NCBI GenBank assembly: GCA_907163375.1 | Contig: CAJQUW010008657.1 | Span: forward strand, 558,001-622,000 | Reading direction: 5' to 3' | Source of the DNA: Prostheceraeus crozeri | Taxonomy: Eukaryota > Platyhelminthes > Polycladida > Euryleptidae | DNA: 64,000 bases | Shown here: one piece after another, positions 22,560 through 34,434 of the stretch | How the letters are laid out: every line of letters begins with the position of its first letter | How positions within the stretch are numbered: the first letter of the stretch is position 1 | Notes under the pieces: generated by a model | Seen by the model: the letters and a program-made list of their open reading frames with translations, nothing else | What the model was told of the DNA's origin: nothing | Databases searched by the model: none | Made by a program: the position numbers and the translations under genes

Positions 22560-22618
22560 TACTGGTTCCGGACTAGTTTCGATTCACTTGTATTGAATCA
22601 TCCTCAGCGGTACAAGTA
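22560..22618 (-). ncRNA. Second hammerhead ribozyme, opposite strand
   Basis: On the minus strand: UACU and CCG (22615-22618, 22608-22610) form the 5' side of stem I. CUGAGGA (rc of 22601-22607) follows, then an unpaired U. Stem II is GAUUCA/UGAAUC with loop AUACAAG. GAAAC comes next, then a two-base UA loop, GUC (rc of 22571-22573), and CGG and AGUA closing stem I across an internal loop. CUGANGA, GAAA and GUC are intact. The extra U before stem II is shared with the motif at 9862-9916, so both probably belong to one Penelope-type family, distinct from the SINE hammerhead. Confidence 0.6.
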
Positions 22619-22620
22619 AT

Positions 22621-24113
22621 AAAATCGCATAAAATTCACATTATATACAAATTTACATGTATTCACAAAGGAGTCAAGGTCATTGCATGGTTCCACTTTA
22701 TGGACGTAAAGAGGACGGCCAATACTGTGCCACATCTCTTTTAAGTTAAGAATGTTAGTGTAAGGGATGTGGCCTGGTTATCATCACTTCACTTCACGAG
22801 TTATCGCGAAATTACTTACTTAACCTCGAGAGGCTCAAATGCCTTCTGCTCAGACGATGAGGTCAGAAGAAGTCAGACTAAGCTGGAGACATCGCTGCAC
22901 TTCACGTTATCGCCCCTAATTCAAAAAGTGCATGTCCGATTTGCACAAATTTTGGTATGTGAGTAGAAAATGTTCTCATTTACGTGCAGGTAAAGTTTTG
23001 TGACCATTGATTCATTTTTACGGATTTTGAACAAACTTGAAAACGTGGGGGAGATAACCTATGAGTATCCATTTTAGTAGAATCAGATTCGAACCAGACT
23101 GAAACCAGATTCGAATACTGCAGGGACACTGGGTAAATCCAAGACACAGTTGCAAGCTCGCAATGCAAACCAGCACAAGCGAGTGCTACTTAGTAGATAT
23201 GAGAACTAAATTGAGCGCACCACTTGCATAACATTTTCTGTACATGTAGGTAGGGCAAAACTACTTGTCATTAAGAACGTGTTGTTTCGTCTCCATAGAA
23301 TTTCTGAATGCGACAGGAAAAATTGACATCTTTCGCAATTTTTTTCAATATATTAGGGCTTGGAAAGTATCCCAAGGGATTACTAAATTTGCATTGAGCA
23401 ACATATTCTATTTAGTTCAATGATTCTCAAGAAAAGCATTAGCAATCAAAATTCGAATAAGTGACTCTCATGTATTCTCTAATGTGTTGAAGTATAAAAA
23501 TTCACACTGAGATGTCAAATTCGAGTAATTTTTCTGTCTTCCATAGAAATGTTTCATCTGTCTTAAATATTTTCAATACCATCAAGAATTCAGTGCAATT
23601 AAAATATATGAAGCATTTTAAGAACATGTATGTTGTATCAAACACGAGTGAAATGAAATGACAAATCACCATGCACGTTGTATCATAGATCACAAAAATA
23701 ATCCATTGTCAAACGGGAAAATAGTTGAAATATTTATTCCTTTTAACTTATGAAAAATATTAAGAAACGAACTTATTCCAAGGTGTCGATGAAGCTTTAA
23801 TTTCAGACTTTGAAATTTCATTGGGGATTTTCAAACTTAGTGCTTTAATTTCATTGTGAGTTTGTCAGTCATTTACTCGCATCTTTCTTTACAGAACTAA
23901 TTTTCTGAGAACTGTCTGTAGGATGCCAAATGTTTCAAATCTGCATGATTCTTCATATTTGCGTTTAGACTGTGTTGACGGTTTTCATTAAGCCAAATTC
24001 AAATAGAAATTTTGTGAATTCATCAATGTGTTGATGGCACTATTTCATGAGTATTTCATCGTACATACGAGTAGACTGCTAACGTACATGGAAATATGCA
24101 ATCTTTGTAATTA
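22621..24113. other. Intergenic, nothing recognised
   Basis: AT-rich non-coding sequence. Confidence 0.35.
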
Positions 24114-24121
24114 CTTTGAAG

Positions 24122-24750
24122 CAAGATGCGAAGTCCCATCATTTTGATAGGATACCTGAACCTATCTTTAGTGATCATTCATGTATCAATTATCAATCAT
24201 TTTCGATGAAAGTTGATCGAATGTCGCTTTAAGTTCGATACACACGACTGGGCTCCTCCCATCTTGATGATGCGTGCTTCACACGGTTTTTCTCCAGTCT
24301 AGGATAATCCCCCATCCTTCTCCAAAAAGTATGTGTACACTTTCGATTTTAATATGTGCTTTAGAGGAGCCATCACACACGATTAACGTGAGGTTGAGAG
24401 GTAATGTTCTCAAGCAAGCTAGTATTTCATTTTTGTCTCTGATGTGACCTTTGGCGCGTAGGTGTGATCGAGGCTAGGATGGCTTGTCTTCTCTACTGAA
24501 TCGGCGAGTAAAAAAAAAGACAATCGCTTTTTAACTATTACGGGTCATTCCCTCAACTATTACAAGCTTTGCATGCACTGCTGTCTCTGTACTTTTGTTT
24601 GACGGAGAAAGTTGACATCAAGACAGTGACTATGCACGAGAATAAATAATTTGTTTGTATTGTATTTCGGGTCTAGTTAAAGGCCCGACCTATACGACCA
24701 CAGGAGAAATCATAAGACTCCGGGAATCCGACTCCGACTCCGCATCCCTG
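24122..24750. mobile_element. hAT MITE, GGAGTCC family (copy 2)
   Basis: Exact 8-bp duplication CTTTGAAG at 24114-24121 and 24751-24758, again of the form nTnnnnAn. The interior aligns with 8355-9080, including a segment with TTGGCGCGTAGGTGTGATCG. The left TIR is decayed (CAAGATGCGAAGTCC), and the right end has diverged more than the duplicate of it at 25406-25619. Confidence 0.85.
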
Positions 24751-24854
24751 CTTTGAAGGTTTGAGCATATGAATCAAGGAAGTTATAGCCTCCCAGGAAA
24801 TGAATTTGACCATTTTACTTGACATCATAGCCATTTTTGGGCGACTTCCCGATA
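24664..24854. repeat. Segmental duplication, unit 1
   Basis: Starts at ATTTCGGGTCTAG inside the MITE, crosses its right end and target duplication, and continues about 100 bases into unique flank (GTTTGAGCATATGAATCAAG onward). The partner is 25406-25619. Confidence 0.85.
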
Positions 24855-25405
24855 AACATATTATTATTCCACACGATGATCTCAATACTTATTTATAATA
24901 GAACATAATTCTCAGTAATTGATTGAAGTAATCCGAGTGAGAATTTCTCAATTCCGCAGAGTTGCAAATACAATGCTGTTATAGCTATTGGATGAATTAA
25001 TTCTTTAAATACCTCTTATGTTCTAACGTAGATTTCTATTGGCAACGAATTACGAGATAAAAATTATTAGCTTTATGAAATGAAAATCTTGCGGCTACTG
25101 ATACATCACTATTTCCGCACACAACGCAGAATATAGAAAATTCAGGCAGGGACACAACGCAGGAAAATAGAATAGACAATGGTCTCCGGTAGTTAATAGG
25201 GAAATCAAAATAAAATGAATATCATAAAACAGCATAAATTGAGCTGACACATGGAAAGTAGTATTTCTTCATTGGAACCTATTTATTATCGTAGGTTTCA
25301 TTCACACTTTAATGGATACCTTATGGAATTCATCATTTCTTCACTTGTTTTCATCCATATTAACTTGATACTTTTGCTAATAACATAATATGGAATGCGA
25401 TGCTA
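24855..25405. other. Spacer between duplicated segments
   Basis: AT-rich, with nothing recognised. Confidence 0.4.
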
Positions 25406-25619
25406 ATTTCGGGTCTAGTTATAGGCCGGAGTCCGAAGTCCTATGATTTGATAGGACTCCGACTCCGACTCCAGCAAAAATGATAGGACTCCGGAACACC
25501 GACTCCGCATCCCTGCTTTGAAGGTTTGAGCATATGAATCAAGGAAGTTATAGCCTCCCAGGAAATGAATTTGACCATTTTACTTGACATCATTACCATT
25601 TTTGGGCGATTTCTCGATA
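25406..25619. repeat. Segmental duplication, unit 2
   Basis: Same order as 24664-24854 with nearly identical flank and a longer GGACTCCGACTCC run. Since the flank came along, this is a copied chromosomal segment, not a separate transposition. Confidence 0.85.
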
Positions 25620-26589
25620 GGATAGACCGGCGCTTCGGATTCAAACATCATGCATCTTTAGGGCAAGTAAGTTGCTCAGATTAAGCTATTTGTAGATCAC
25701 TCATACAAAAAAATCAAAATAGCATGAATAAACTATGTGATGGGCAAGAATTTTGTAAGTGAGCAAGCACGGCTATGTCACAGCAAAACCAATCGTCTCA
25801 TGGTAGATATCTCTTGATTGATAAGGCCTTTGCAATTTCTAGATCCAATCTAGTGTGATATCTGGCCAATATTTTAGTGCATTTGAGAGCAGTTTGGTAT
25901 CCAATTTTGATGTCTGTGTGGTTATGCACATGTCTGATGGCATCAATTGTTGCATGATGTTTGCAACACTTAGTAGGTATATTTGCCATATATCCGATGC
26001 ATAGTGCAACACCAGCACATGGGCTGTGTGTGCATGTATATCGATGAACAACATGGTGTGACTCATGCCTTGCATGCACAGGTATGCGTATGTTAGACGA
26101 AGGGTTGCAGAAAAGCAAATCGCAATCTATTTTTGAAAACTCAGATTATGTTTTTCAAATGATCAATAAATTGACTTGACTTCAAAACTATAGAGAACTT
26201 AAAAGCTACTTTAGAAAACAATTTGGTCGTAAAAGTATTTATTTATTGCGCTTCGGATATTCACAGTATCCATCATCGAGGAGTGAAATAATAAGGGCAT
26301 AATGCATTTAAATAGAAAGCAAATTTCAAGCTAGTACATGTATAATAGTTGAAAATTACGTGCAATTTTAAGCAGAATCGCGTAAATGAATACAGTAATA
26401 ACTAAAATAGAAAAGCGGAAGCGATGTTTGAATAAAGAAAAATAGTAGCGTAGATAAAAGAAAAATAAATAAATGAACTTTGCTCATACTCAGAAGCACA
26501 TTTATCATGGAGCCTTTCTTCCATGCATCTCTTTCTTTTTTGCTGAATGCTTGGCAAGAATGCAGAATGTGCTTATTTTTGAAAGTCTT
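25620..26589. other. Intergenic, nothing recognised
   Basis: Minus-strand frames of up to about 106 codons at 25798-26118 have no domain or matching splice structure and overlap each other in two frames. I treat them as chance. Confidence 0.3.
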
Positions 26590-26653
26590 AGGTTTAACCC
26601 GACCAAGGTCTCCCGAACATAGAGCGAACACTTTACCACAAGACCACAGCGCC
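26590..26653 (-). repeat. tRNA-headed SINE, second family (copy 1)
   Basis: Minus strand: GCTGTGGTCTTGTGGTAAAG (box A), GGGAGACC and GGGTTAAACC (box B), followed by TAAGACTTTCAAAA. The same head and the same post-head sequence occur at 52631-52765, which defines a family. A short TA-rich tract lies beside it at about 26657-26680. Confidence 0.65.
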
Positions 26654-26689
26654 GGTTTATATATATAATATATATAATTTATTTTACTG

Positions 26690-27401
26690 ATAAAAGAAGC
26701 TCTTTCTGTTATCATTTTGTCAGCAGGACAATCTGCTTGTTTAACTGTAGCAGAAAATTATTTGTCGTGAAGTTAACAACAAACTTTAAAACCAAAAACT
26801 GATCAAACCACCTGTATGGGAAACTGTGAATCTATCAGCTATGAGAAAGTTGCCTCAAAAGAGAAATCAAAATCATGGAAATAGCAGATCCGATAATATA
26901 CTTGATCATTGCAATTAATTGTGTGTACTAGATTCGCGTTAACTTGTACTACCTTAAGCAGATAGCATTTTGCAATATTCAACACTCCGTCACTTGGAAG
27001 ACTTCGATTAAAATTAGTCTACAACAGAAGAATTGTCGCTTTATTAATATTTAGTGACACCAGATCAAAAGCAGTAGTAAGCTTGTGCGCGAATTTAAGA
27101 AGAAAACGTAAGTAGTTCTCACACAAACAGTTTTGCTGCCGACTGCAATTGAAATAAAACTGCTTCACATCTTTTGCATCAAGTGTTTTTAAAGCATGAG
27201 GATACCAAATACCAGGGTAATAGTAAGCATAGGATTTCAGCTGAGTTATCACATATATTTGCGGTCAATGGTTTATCGAAAATTCTACCCTCTCCAATTC
27301 CTCATCAACATCAGTGACATTACACCATTACAATACAAGTATATTGTGAATATCTAAAGAGAATTATAACTATTAAGTCAATAAATGACACCAACACCCT
27401 C
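26690..27401. other. Intergenic, nothing recognised
   Basis: No supported gene or repeat. Confidence 0.35.
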
Positions 27402-27493
27402 AATTCCCCGACCGCACTCGCCTGACCCAGGAATCGAACCGAAGTCCGCGGTGGAGACGAGTTCGGACCTTTTTCACTAGGCCACGCTGACGG
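27402..27493 (-). repeat. tRNA-headed SINE relic, third family
   Basis: Minus strand: AGCGTGGCCTAGTGAAAAAGG (box A region), a long variable-arm-like segment, then GGTTCGATTCC (box B) and GGTCAGGCGAGTGCGGTCGG. It has tRNA-like promoter boxes, but the folded acceptor stem and CCA context of a true tRNA gene are not evident. Confidence 0.55.
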
Positions 27494-27499
27494 TTCAAA

Positions 27500-29688
27500 A
27501 GGAATGCAAGTGAAGGCATAAGTCATCTGTAAGTGATATCGACAGCATATTGTATATTTCGAATGCTTCACTGCAGAAGCATTTTGGCACGATAAAAAAA
27601 GGATTGCGTCATAAAGGGAAATTAGATGGATAACGTGTCCATCTGCATGATCTTTCCTTGACAGGACATGTTAATTTAATGAGAAGCATGTTAGAGCATG
27701 TTAAAATCCACTTTAACTTAATAGACTTCAATGTCAACATGCAAAACCTTGACAATGAAGAATCCATCTACATTTCACTGTAATTGAATTCGCCACTAGA
27801 TGGTTGCGTGATACTGACAAGTTAGTGAGACATTCTAAATTAAATAAATGTTTGATTGGTAAACTGCTATGACTTTTGTCCGGTTATCGCCCACCTGATT
27901 CATCAATCAAATAGAATTGCCAACAAATCGACTGACATAGAACTTAAATCCTTAAGACAAACATTTTGCAAGAAAAGAGTCCACAAGTATCAAGATTAAT
28001 CAGTCATAAATTGCTGAAAAAAAATAAAAAAATTGCTTTATCACCAGTCTGAAATAAAATCAGAATTTTAGAGGCTTTTCTTATAAAGCAAAATTATCAT
28101 CACATTGAATAATCAACTGCCTTTTTCTAAATTTGCTTCTCATTTTTCCAATCATTGAAACTCAGCTATGGAGTTTTTGAAGCAGAACTTCGTACGACTT
28201 TGTCCTTGACATGAGTGCTGGACAAGGTCAGAGGCGGTGCCAGCGAACGATGAGAACTGAGAGAAGAGCTCTGAGATTCAGACCCTACATGGATAGTAAC
28301 ATCAATGATCTAAAACTCTCTTTTCAAATGCATGCATAATTTTTACATTGTTAAGGTAAATGCCCTTCTATGCATGTTAACTGCACTGGTAATGGCCTTG
28401 GATGTACCGGATGAGCCACAGGTCCCCTGCATTTTTTGAAATGGAAAAAATTTAGATGCTTTCCAATGTATCTCCAAACAAAGTTCATTTCATGTGGCAT
28501 TGACAAGGGGTCCCAGCCCCCCCCCCATGTACATCCGTGTATCTAAATACTTTCGAAAAACGCTGTGACATATTAGAATGATTGTATGGCCGGAGATTTG
28601 AAAATGCTTAATTTTCAGTTCACTTGGTTTGTTCGAATTGGGGCAAGATGAAAAAGGTGATAATTTGATATCAACGCTGCAAGCGTCTTTATTCAGAAAG
28701 CAATTTCATAACATGATCAACTTAACTACTGCCTCCGGAAAAGAAATGAACGGCAAACTTATAACACAACACCGACACAAGAAGCTGAAACTGTGTGCGC
28801 AAATATCAATAGCAAAGTAATTGTTTCAGTAGTACAATCTGTCTGCATTTTCACGAAGTGTTGATTTTGCTTGATTTATCCTTCCATTTAAAGTTGAACT
28901 TGATGTGACTATCGTTGGGTTGCCTGAGCCCTGTAGGCCTACTAGCACTGATACATGCACATCATTTATTTCGCCATCAGTGATCAGTTAATCAAGACAT
29001 TGATTTCGCAACAGCAAAAGCATGATAACAGTGTCCAGAATTACGTAATTTGAAAATAAACTGATTTCAATCTGGAGCGAGTTTACCGACTGTCATTTGT
29101 CAAGCAATAGAGAAATTATTAATAGCTACTATGTTTTGCCTATTGTCTTCACATGGAAAGGCATATTCTGTCTCGCCATCATTATGCTTGAAAATTTCAA
29201 AGCATACGAGTACATAGCATGAATCCTTCGATTATTCAACGACTGTATGTACTGATGATTTCAATTATGTCAAGTTTTTCGATCAATGTCGCAGTAAGTC
29301 ATGAGACAGAGATATTAGCTTAGAGAGCGACTTGAACATTAGAGTGCAAAAGGGAACTGTAAATGCATCTTCATCATACACTGTCAAATCCCAAAATACT
29401 GATTGAGAACCTCAATGGTTCAATGCGTCTCTTCGCTTTATTGAATTTCCATTAATGATTATCACTGAACTATAGTTGTTAATGATACGGATCGTGCTCT
29501 TGGTGTCCACCGTATTGATCTGTTAGTCACGGGAAGTTGCTAAAGAAGTGGTTGAAACAGATGCTTTTGTATCTGAAATGCGTATTCAATACGAATTTTT
29601 ACAAGCATTTCATTTCATATTTTGGATTTTTGGAAGAATGCTTTGCTGTGATCGTGTTTTAACATTATATTGATCACACCTATATTTA
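27500..29688. other. Intergenic, nothing recognised
   Basis: Contains a poly-C run at about 28510-28522 and nothing else that I can support. Confidence 0.35.
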
Positions 29689-29690
29689 TA

Positions 29691-31162
29691 TAGATTGTTT
29701 CATAAAGAACTGAAATGGGTAAACGTAAATTGGGTAAACGTATTGAAAGTCGTTTCCAAATTCAACAAACTTTATATGTCTAGAGAGCTCATGCTCTGAA
29801 ATTGGTCCTGTGAAATATTTATGCATATACTCCAAATATAGCAGTCAGTCGACTAAATAATGTTTCCATATTTTGCAATTTGTTTGGAATTCAATTCTCA
29901 TTTTCATCGCAAATCAAAAGTGTGACTCATTACTCTCACGCATGCATAAGCCATAGGCAGACGAGAACAATGCTGTGGAATCGAAAGACATCGAGTTCAT
30001 TCATTTCATTTGTTTTGTGTCTCTCAGTAGGATGCGAACTGTTGTACTGGAAGTTTACCGGAAGGGCTATCTTAAGGGTCAAGCTGAAGCTTTGATCCGA
30101 AGTGGCCGGCCAGTTACCACTGTGTCGCAACAATTAAAGGCCCCCGAAAGTACTATTTACTTTTGGTCGCGAAGAGTCTGTCTGCGGCCTGATGGACGGT
30201 CTTCTGGCCGACCAAGGGTGACTTCCGCTGGTTAAATCGCTACATCACCAGTGTGGTCGATAGCGATCCCTCTACCTCTTTATCTGAGCTTTCAGCAGGT
30301 TAGAATCTTTCCAGGACAACTGTTTGGAGACGACTTAAGGAGTTGTACTACTCCAATCGTAAGAGACCATCGAAGCTGAATCTGTCTGAGCGACACAAGA
30401 AACTGAGTCTACAGTGGTCAATGAAACGTTGCCACTGGCGGAATCAGTGATCACGTGTTGTTTGGTCGGATGAGGACATCTACGCCTTTGGCTGAAGTCT
30501 GGACAAGACATTCTTGATCGTTTGTTTACATCGAGGAGTCAGGACGATTGCAGGAAATTCCTCATCTGTGGAGCCATTTGGGGTGATGGTCGCAGTTCAC
30601 TGCATGTTATGTGGGAAATATGAACTCCGAACTTCGAGTGCTCGAAGAGCATGTATATCTTTAAGCATTCAGTGTTATCAGATCTATCATCTGATTGGAT
30701 TCTCATGGATGACAATGCTACATGCCATCGTGCCAGGGCAACTCAATTGTATAAAAGACAGGCAAGAATGCGAACCTTAGACTGGCCAGCAAGGTCTCCT
30801 GACTTGAATCCAATTGACCATGTCTGGTCTATCTTGAAACGGCGAATTTGTCGACGAATTTGTCCTGGCAATAACTTGAATTGGTTGGAATCTTTAGTGA
30901 GGCAGGAGTGGAATCAGATTGATCAACAGATTACCATAAATTTAATCGGCAGCATGCCAAATCGCATTCGAAAGGTAATAGAACTTAGAGTAGACGACTC
31001 TAGCTACTAAGGAACGCACCCATCATTCCTTTTAACATATAACAACGAAAATTATTTCACATGATATAGGAAGCAAATTCATTCAGTTATAACTAAAAAC
31101 TCACTGTTTACTGGAAAATATTGCTGTTTTAACTAATTTCAAACTGTTTATGAAACGGACTG
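29691..31162 (+). mobile_element. Tc1-like element, full length, inactive
   Basis: 1.47 kb, flanked by TA (29689-29690 and 31163-31164). The inverted ends are TAGATTGTTTCATAAAGAAC on the left and CAGTCCGTTTCATAAACAGT from the right. It is the same family as 11862-13007. Two nearly identical GGGTAAACGTA words stand just inside the left end. Confidence 0.88.
30032..31010 (+). pseudogene. Tc1 transposase, broken
   Basis: ATG at 30032 opens MRTVVLEVYRKGYLKGQ, and the HTH region continues to RPRVTSAG before a stop at about 30233-30235. Further in-frame stops and at least one frame change precede the last open block, which holds ILMDDNATCHRARATQ and SPDLNPIDHVWSILKR. I count 34 residues between the catalytic D and the final acidic residue, as in Tc1, but that residue is D (NPID) where its sister copy at 12365-12850 has E (NPIE). 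Several lesions make it non-functional. Confidence 0.85.
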
Positions 31163-31370
31163 TATATTCGTCAATCAATTGGATAAGTAAAAGAATGAAG
31201 GACCCTATTAAAGGTGTCTTTAATAAAGTTGAATTTAGGTGCAATTATGTATTAATTAGACATCAATTTGCAATGTTGTGTTACATAATTTGAGAGAGCC
31301 AGATAATTTGATATCATGAAAGAGATATTTACATGACTATCTACAGAAATAGATTGTTTAAGCGTATCAC

Positions 31371-31798
31371 TTTGCTAGAAGTGCAAATTGATTCAAAACA
31401 ATGGCACATGCAGGAAGTAGGAGATAGGAAAAATAGTTGTGCGTCGCTTGCGGGTTGCTGTGAATTCCTTCAAAATACTCCGATCGCCACGATTCCTTCA
31501 GATTCGAAGAATTCAGGTCATTGCGCAAAAGTTTTCTCGATAATGTTGGTTCTTCCGATCATTATTAAAGAAGTTAGCAGGCGCACGAAAAAACGTTCAC
31601 AAACTTCTCTGTAGAACTTGACATCGACTGTGTCTCTTTGCTGTGTGATCCGGTTGATAACAGTCACTGAAACTTAGCACAATTTGGCGTGTTTAATGTT
31701 GAACTGGCTGCTTATTATTCAATTGCAATGATATTATGTCAGCATCAGATTGTGCCATTTCATCAACGTTACATGTTCCAATGCTTCCTTTCTAGTCA
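31371..31798 (+). repeat. Dispersed repeat pair, copy A
   Basis: Shares TTGCTAGAAGTG, GAGATAGGAAAAA, GTGCGTCGCTTGCGG, CAGATTCGA-GAATTCAGGTCA and, at the far end, TGTGCCATTTC and TTCCTTTCTAG with 50288-50600, in the same order. The spacing differs (about 430 against 310 bases). No TIRs or duplication were defined. Confidence 0.65.
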
Positions 31799-32973
31799 AA
31801 CACAAGAAGAGACGACCTCTCTAATTATGTGTGCATATCGCATGTTCTCTACATCTCTTGACATCGAAAAAGTATGTGATACATTTATCTCATTATAAAG
31901 CAACCCCACACTTCTGATAGTCCGCGACATGAAAGTGGCGACTTTCAAATGCCATGAACATGACAGTGGCCTTGTTTCACACATTTTCTTTGAAAATTCT
32001 TTGTCTGACGTCTGAAAAATTTTTCCATTGCATTTGTGTTTGAAATGAGCAAAAATTGTCTTCTTTTCAATTCAACTCTAAAACAATGTAGCCTTATACT
32101 TGCCTACTTGTACATGTAATTATGTTCGCATTTAGACTGTAGCAATGGACTAAACGTATATTTTCATAATAAGAAAATCCCATTACTCTATGCGAAATCC
32201 GTTGCTACTTCAAATTGCTGTGCAAGGCATAACTTACTTTCACTTAAGTAAAGTTATAAAATCCGCAACCGAAAATTGATATAGATAGAAACCACTCTAT
32301 AATAATTTACCTTAATAAATTCAGTAGCACATCGCCAAGTATACCGTCATGCCGTGTGTTTGCCGATCTGTAATTATTTGGAAATGGCTGCTTAATAGTT
32401 GTGACCGGTGTAATGCATAGGTCAATCGATTTCGACAGCTTGTAATAATTGTCAAGCATTAAGCAGGGGCGAATGGGATACTCATTTAATCACTACCATT
32501 ACCGATCAATAACTAGAAGAGTGACAATTTTAAGAATATTTGTCATTCTTTAAATTTAATGAAAATTGTCACTGTAAATTTTCTATTGATATTTGCATAT
32601 TATATAATATGACAGGCAATGTCAAATTTATCAGGAATTGTGTCACCTGACTTCATTCAGACGCTCAAACGGCCATCGCGACTCCTGAGACAGACAGATG
32701 CTTCATCACGCAAAAAAACTCGATTCCATTGAGAAGGCAAGTGGCTCTTGTCGGTGGCGGTCTATTCGATCCATGATGATCTCTTGCTGTTTTTGAAGTG
32801 CTCACTATTCAGTCGGCGTCTCACTCTTATGACAGAAACCGTCGCCTGCTGAAAGGCACTCCTCAGCTCGGCCGAAGACAAATGTTTCTTTTTTTACCAT
32901 GCGAATCGAAAACTTGTCTTTCATCTCCGACCGGAAACGGCTTTTCCGGAAAGGGAGAAATTTTGTATTGCAC
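31799..32973. other. Intergenic up to the large hAT
   Basis: No supported gene. A CCGGAAACGG/TTTCCGGAAA-rich patch lies at 32930-32960, next to the target site. Confidence 0.35.
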
Positions 32974-33270
32974 CTCCGGAGCAGAGGTGAACGCGGTAAA
33001 CCGGTTAACCGCGGTTAATTTTTCCTAACCCGGTTAATTTTTTGGTGCGGTTGACCGCTACATTTTTTACTATAAAGAGTCTTTCCAGACTTTCTATACT
33101 TTTTCTAGTGAGATTAACCTGCTGACATCGGCCTGAATAGTAGCATTTTGTCAAGATTGGTCTCTGAACAAAAGTCTTAATAGAAGCAGCAGTTGAGACT
33201 TGACTGCAGACGAGCGTCAAAATTTGGTTAATGATTTTTTACTATAGAGCCAAAATAAATAACATCACGA

Positions 33271-34206
33271 AAAAAAGAACACATCGACCCACAACTTCTA
33301 CGCATCTTTGCGGAAAACGCAATAGAGCCAAACTTAAGCTCTACACTACCACACTCACCTTCAAGTAAAGTTTCATCAAAATCCATTCAATACTCTGTCC
33401 TACACAGCCTTCACAATATGACAAAACGACAAAAATTCAATCCTTAAAACACACAACTAGCCAAAACTTCTGCACATCTTTGCGGAAAACGCAATAGAGC
33501 CAAACTTAAGCTCTACACTACCTCACTCACCTTCAAGCAAAGTTTCATCAAAATCCATTCAATACTCTGTCCTACACAGCCTTCACAAGTTTGAAAATAT
33601 GGCCTATTCAGCGACATTTCAAACTTTCAAACACACATCGAGCCACAACTTCTGCGCATCTTTGCGGAAAACGCAATAGAGCCAAACTTAAGCTCTACAC
33701 TACCTCAATCACCTTCAAGTAAAGTTTCATCAAAATCCATTCAATACTCTGTCCTACACAGCCTTCACAATATGACAAAACGACAAAAATTCAATCCTTA
33801 AAACACACAACTAGCCAAAACTTCTGCACATCTTTGCGGAAAACGCAATAGAGCCAAACTTAAGCTCTACACTACCTCACTCAACTTCAAGCAAAGTTTC
33901 ATCAAAATCCATTCAATACTCTGTCCTACACAGCCTTCACAAGTTTGAAAATATGGCCTATTCAGCGACATTTCAAACTTTCAAACACACATCGAGCCAC
34001 GACACAACTTCTGCGCATCTTTGCGGAAAACGCAATAGAGCCAAACTTAAGCTCTACACTACCTCACTCACCTTCAAGCAAAGTTTCATCAAAATCCATC
34101 CATCCTCTGTCCTACACAGCCTTCACAAGTTTGAAAATATGGCCTATTCAGCGACATTTCAAATCTTCAAACACACATCGAGCCACAACTTCTGCGCATC
34201 TTTGTG
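33271..34206 (+). repeat. Left minisatellite arm, about 172-187-base units
   Basis: Five unit junctions at about 33410, 33582, 33763, 33935 and 34122 (word TTCACAA). Two unit types alternate. Type A carries GTTTGAAAATATGGCC and gives steps of 181-187 bases. Type B carries TATGACAAAACGAC and gives steps of 172 bases. The order from outside in is B, A, B, A, A. Confidence 0.9.
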
Positions 34207-34434
34207 GATGTCTCACATCCATACTTTCTGGATGAATCTCATTTTGAATGATATTTGATGGCTTTTGTTGGTTCCGTGCTTTTCCAAATTCCATGTCATA
34301 ATGTTGAAAGTTGTAACGCAACTTTGCCTGATGAAGCCATAGAAATGTTTACTATCTTCTTAGTTTTTTGTAGTTTTTTGGACTGTGCTGTCTCTTTCAC
34401 ATGAAATTTCGCAATCAAAGGTCAAAGGTCGAAC

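Noticed and set aside
25406-25524. Third independent hAT MITE insertion
   Set aside because: It carries the same flank as copy 2, so it is a segmental duplication.
34326-34351. Hammerhead-like CTGATGA...GAAAT in the fold-back centre
   Set aside because: Only seven bases separate the strands, too few for stem II, and there is no cleavage triplet or stem I.
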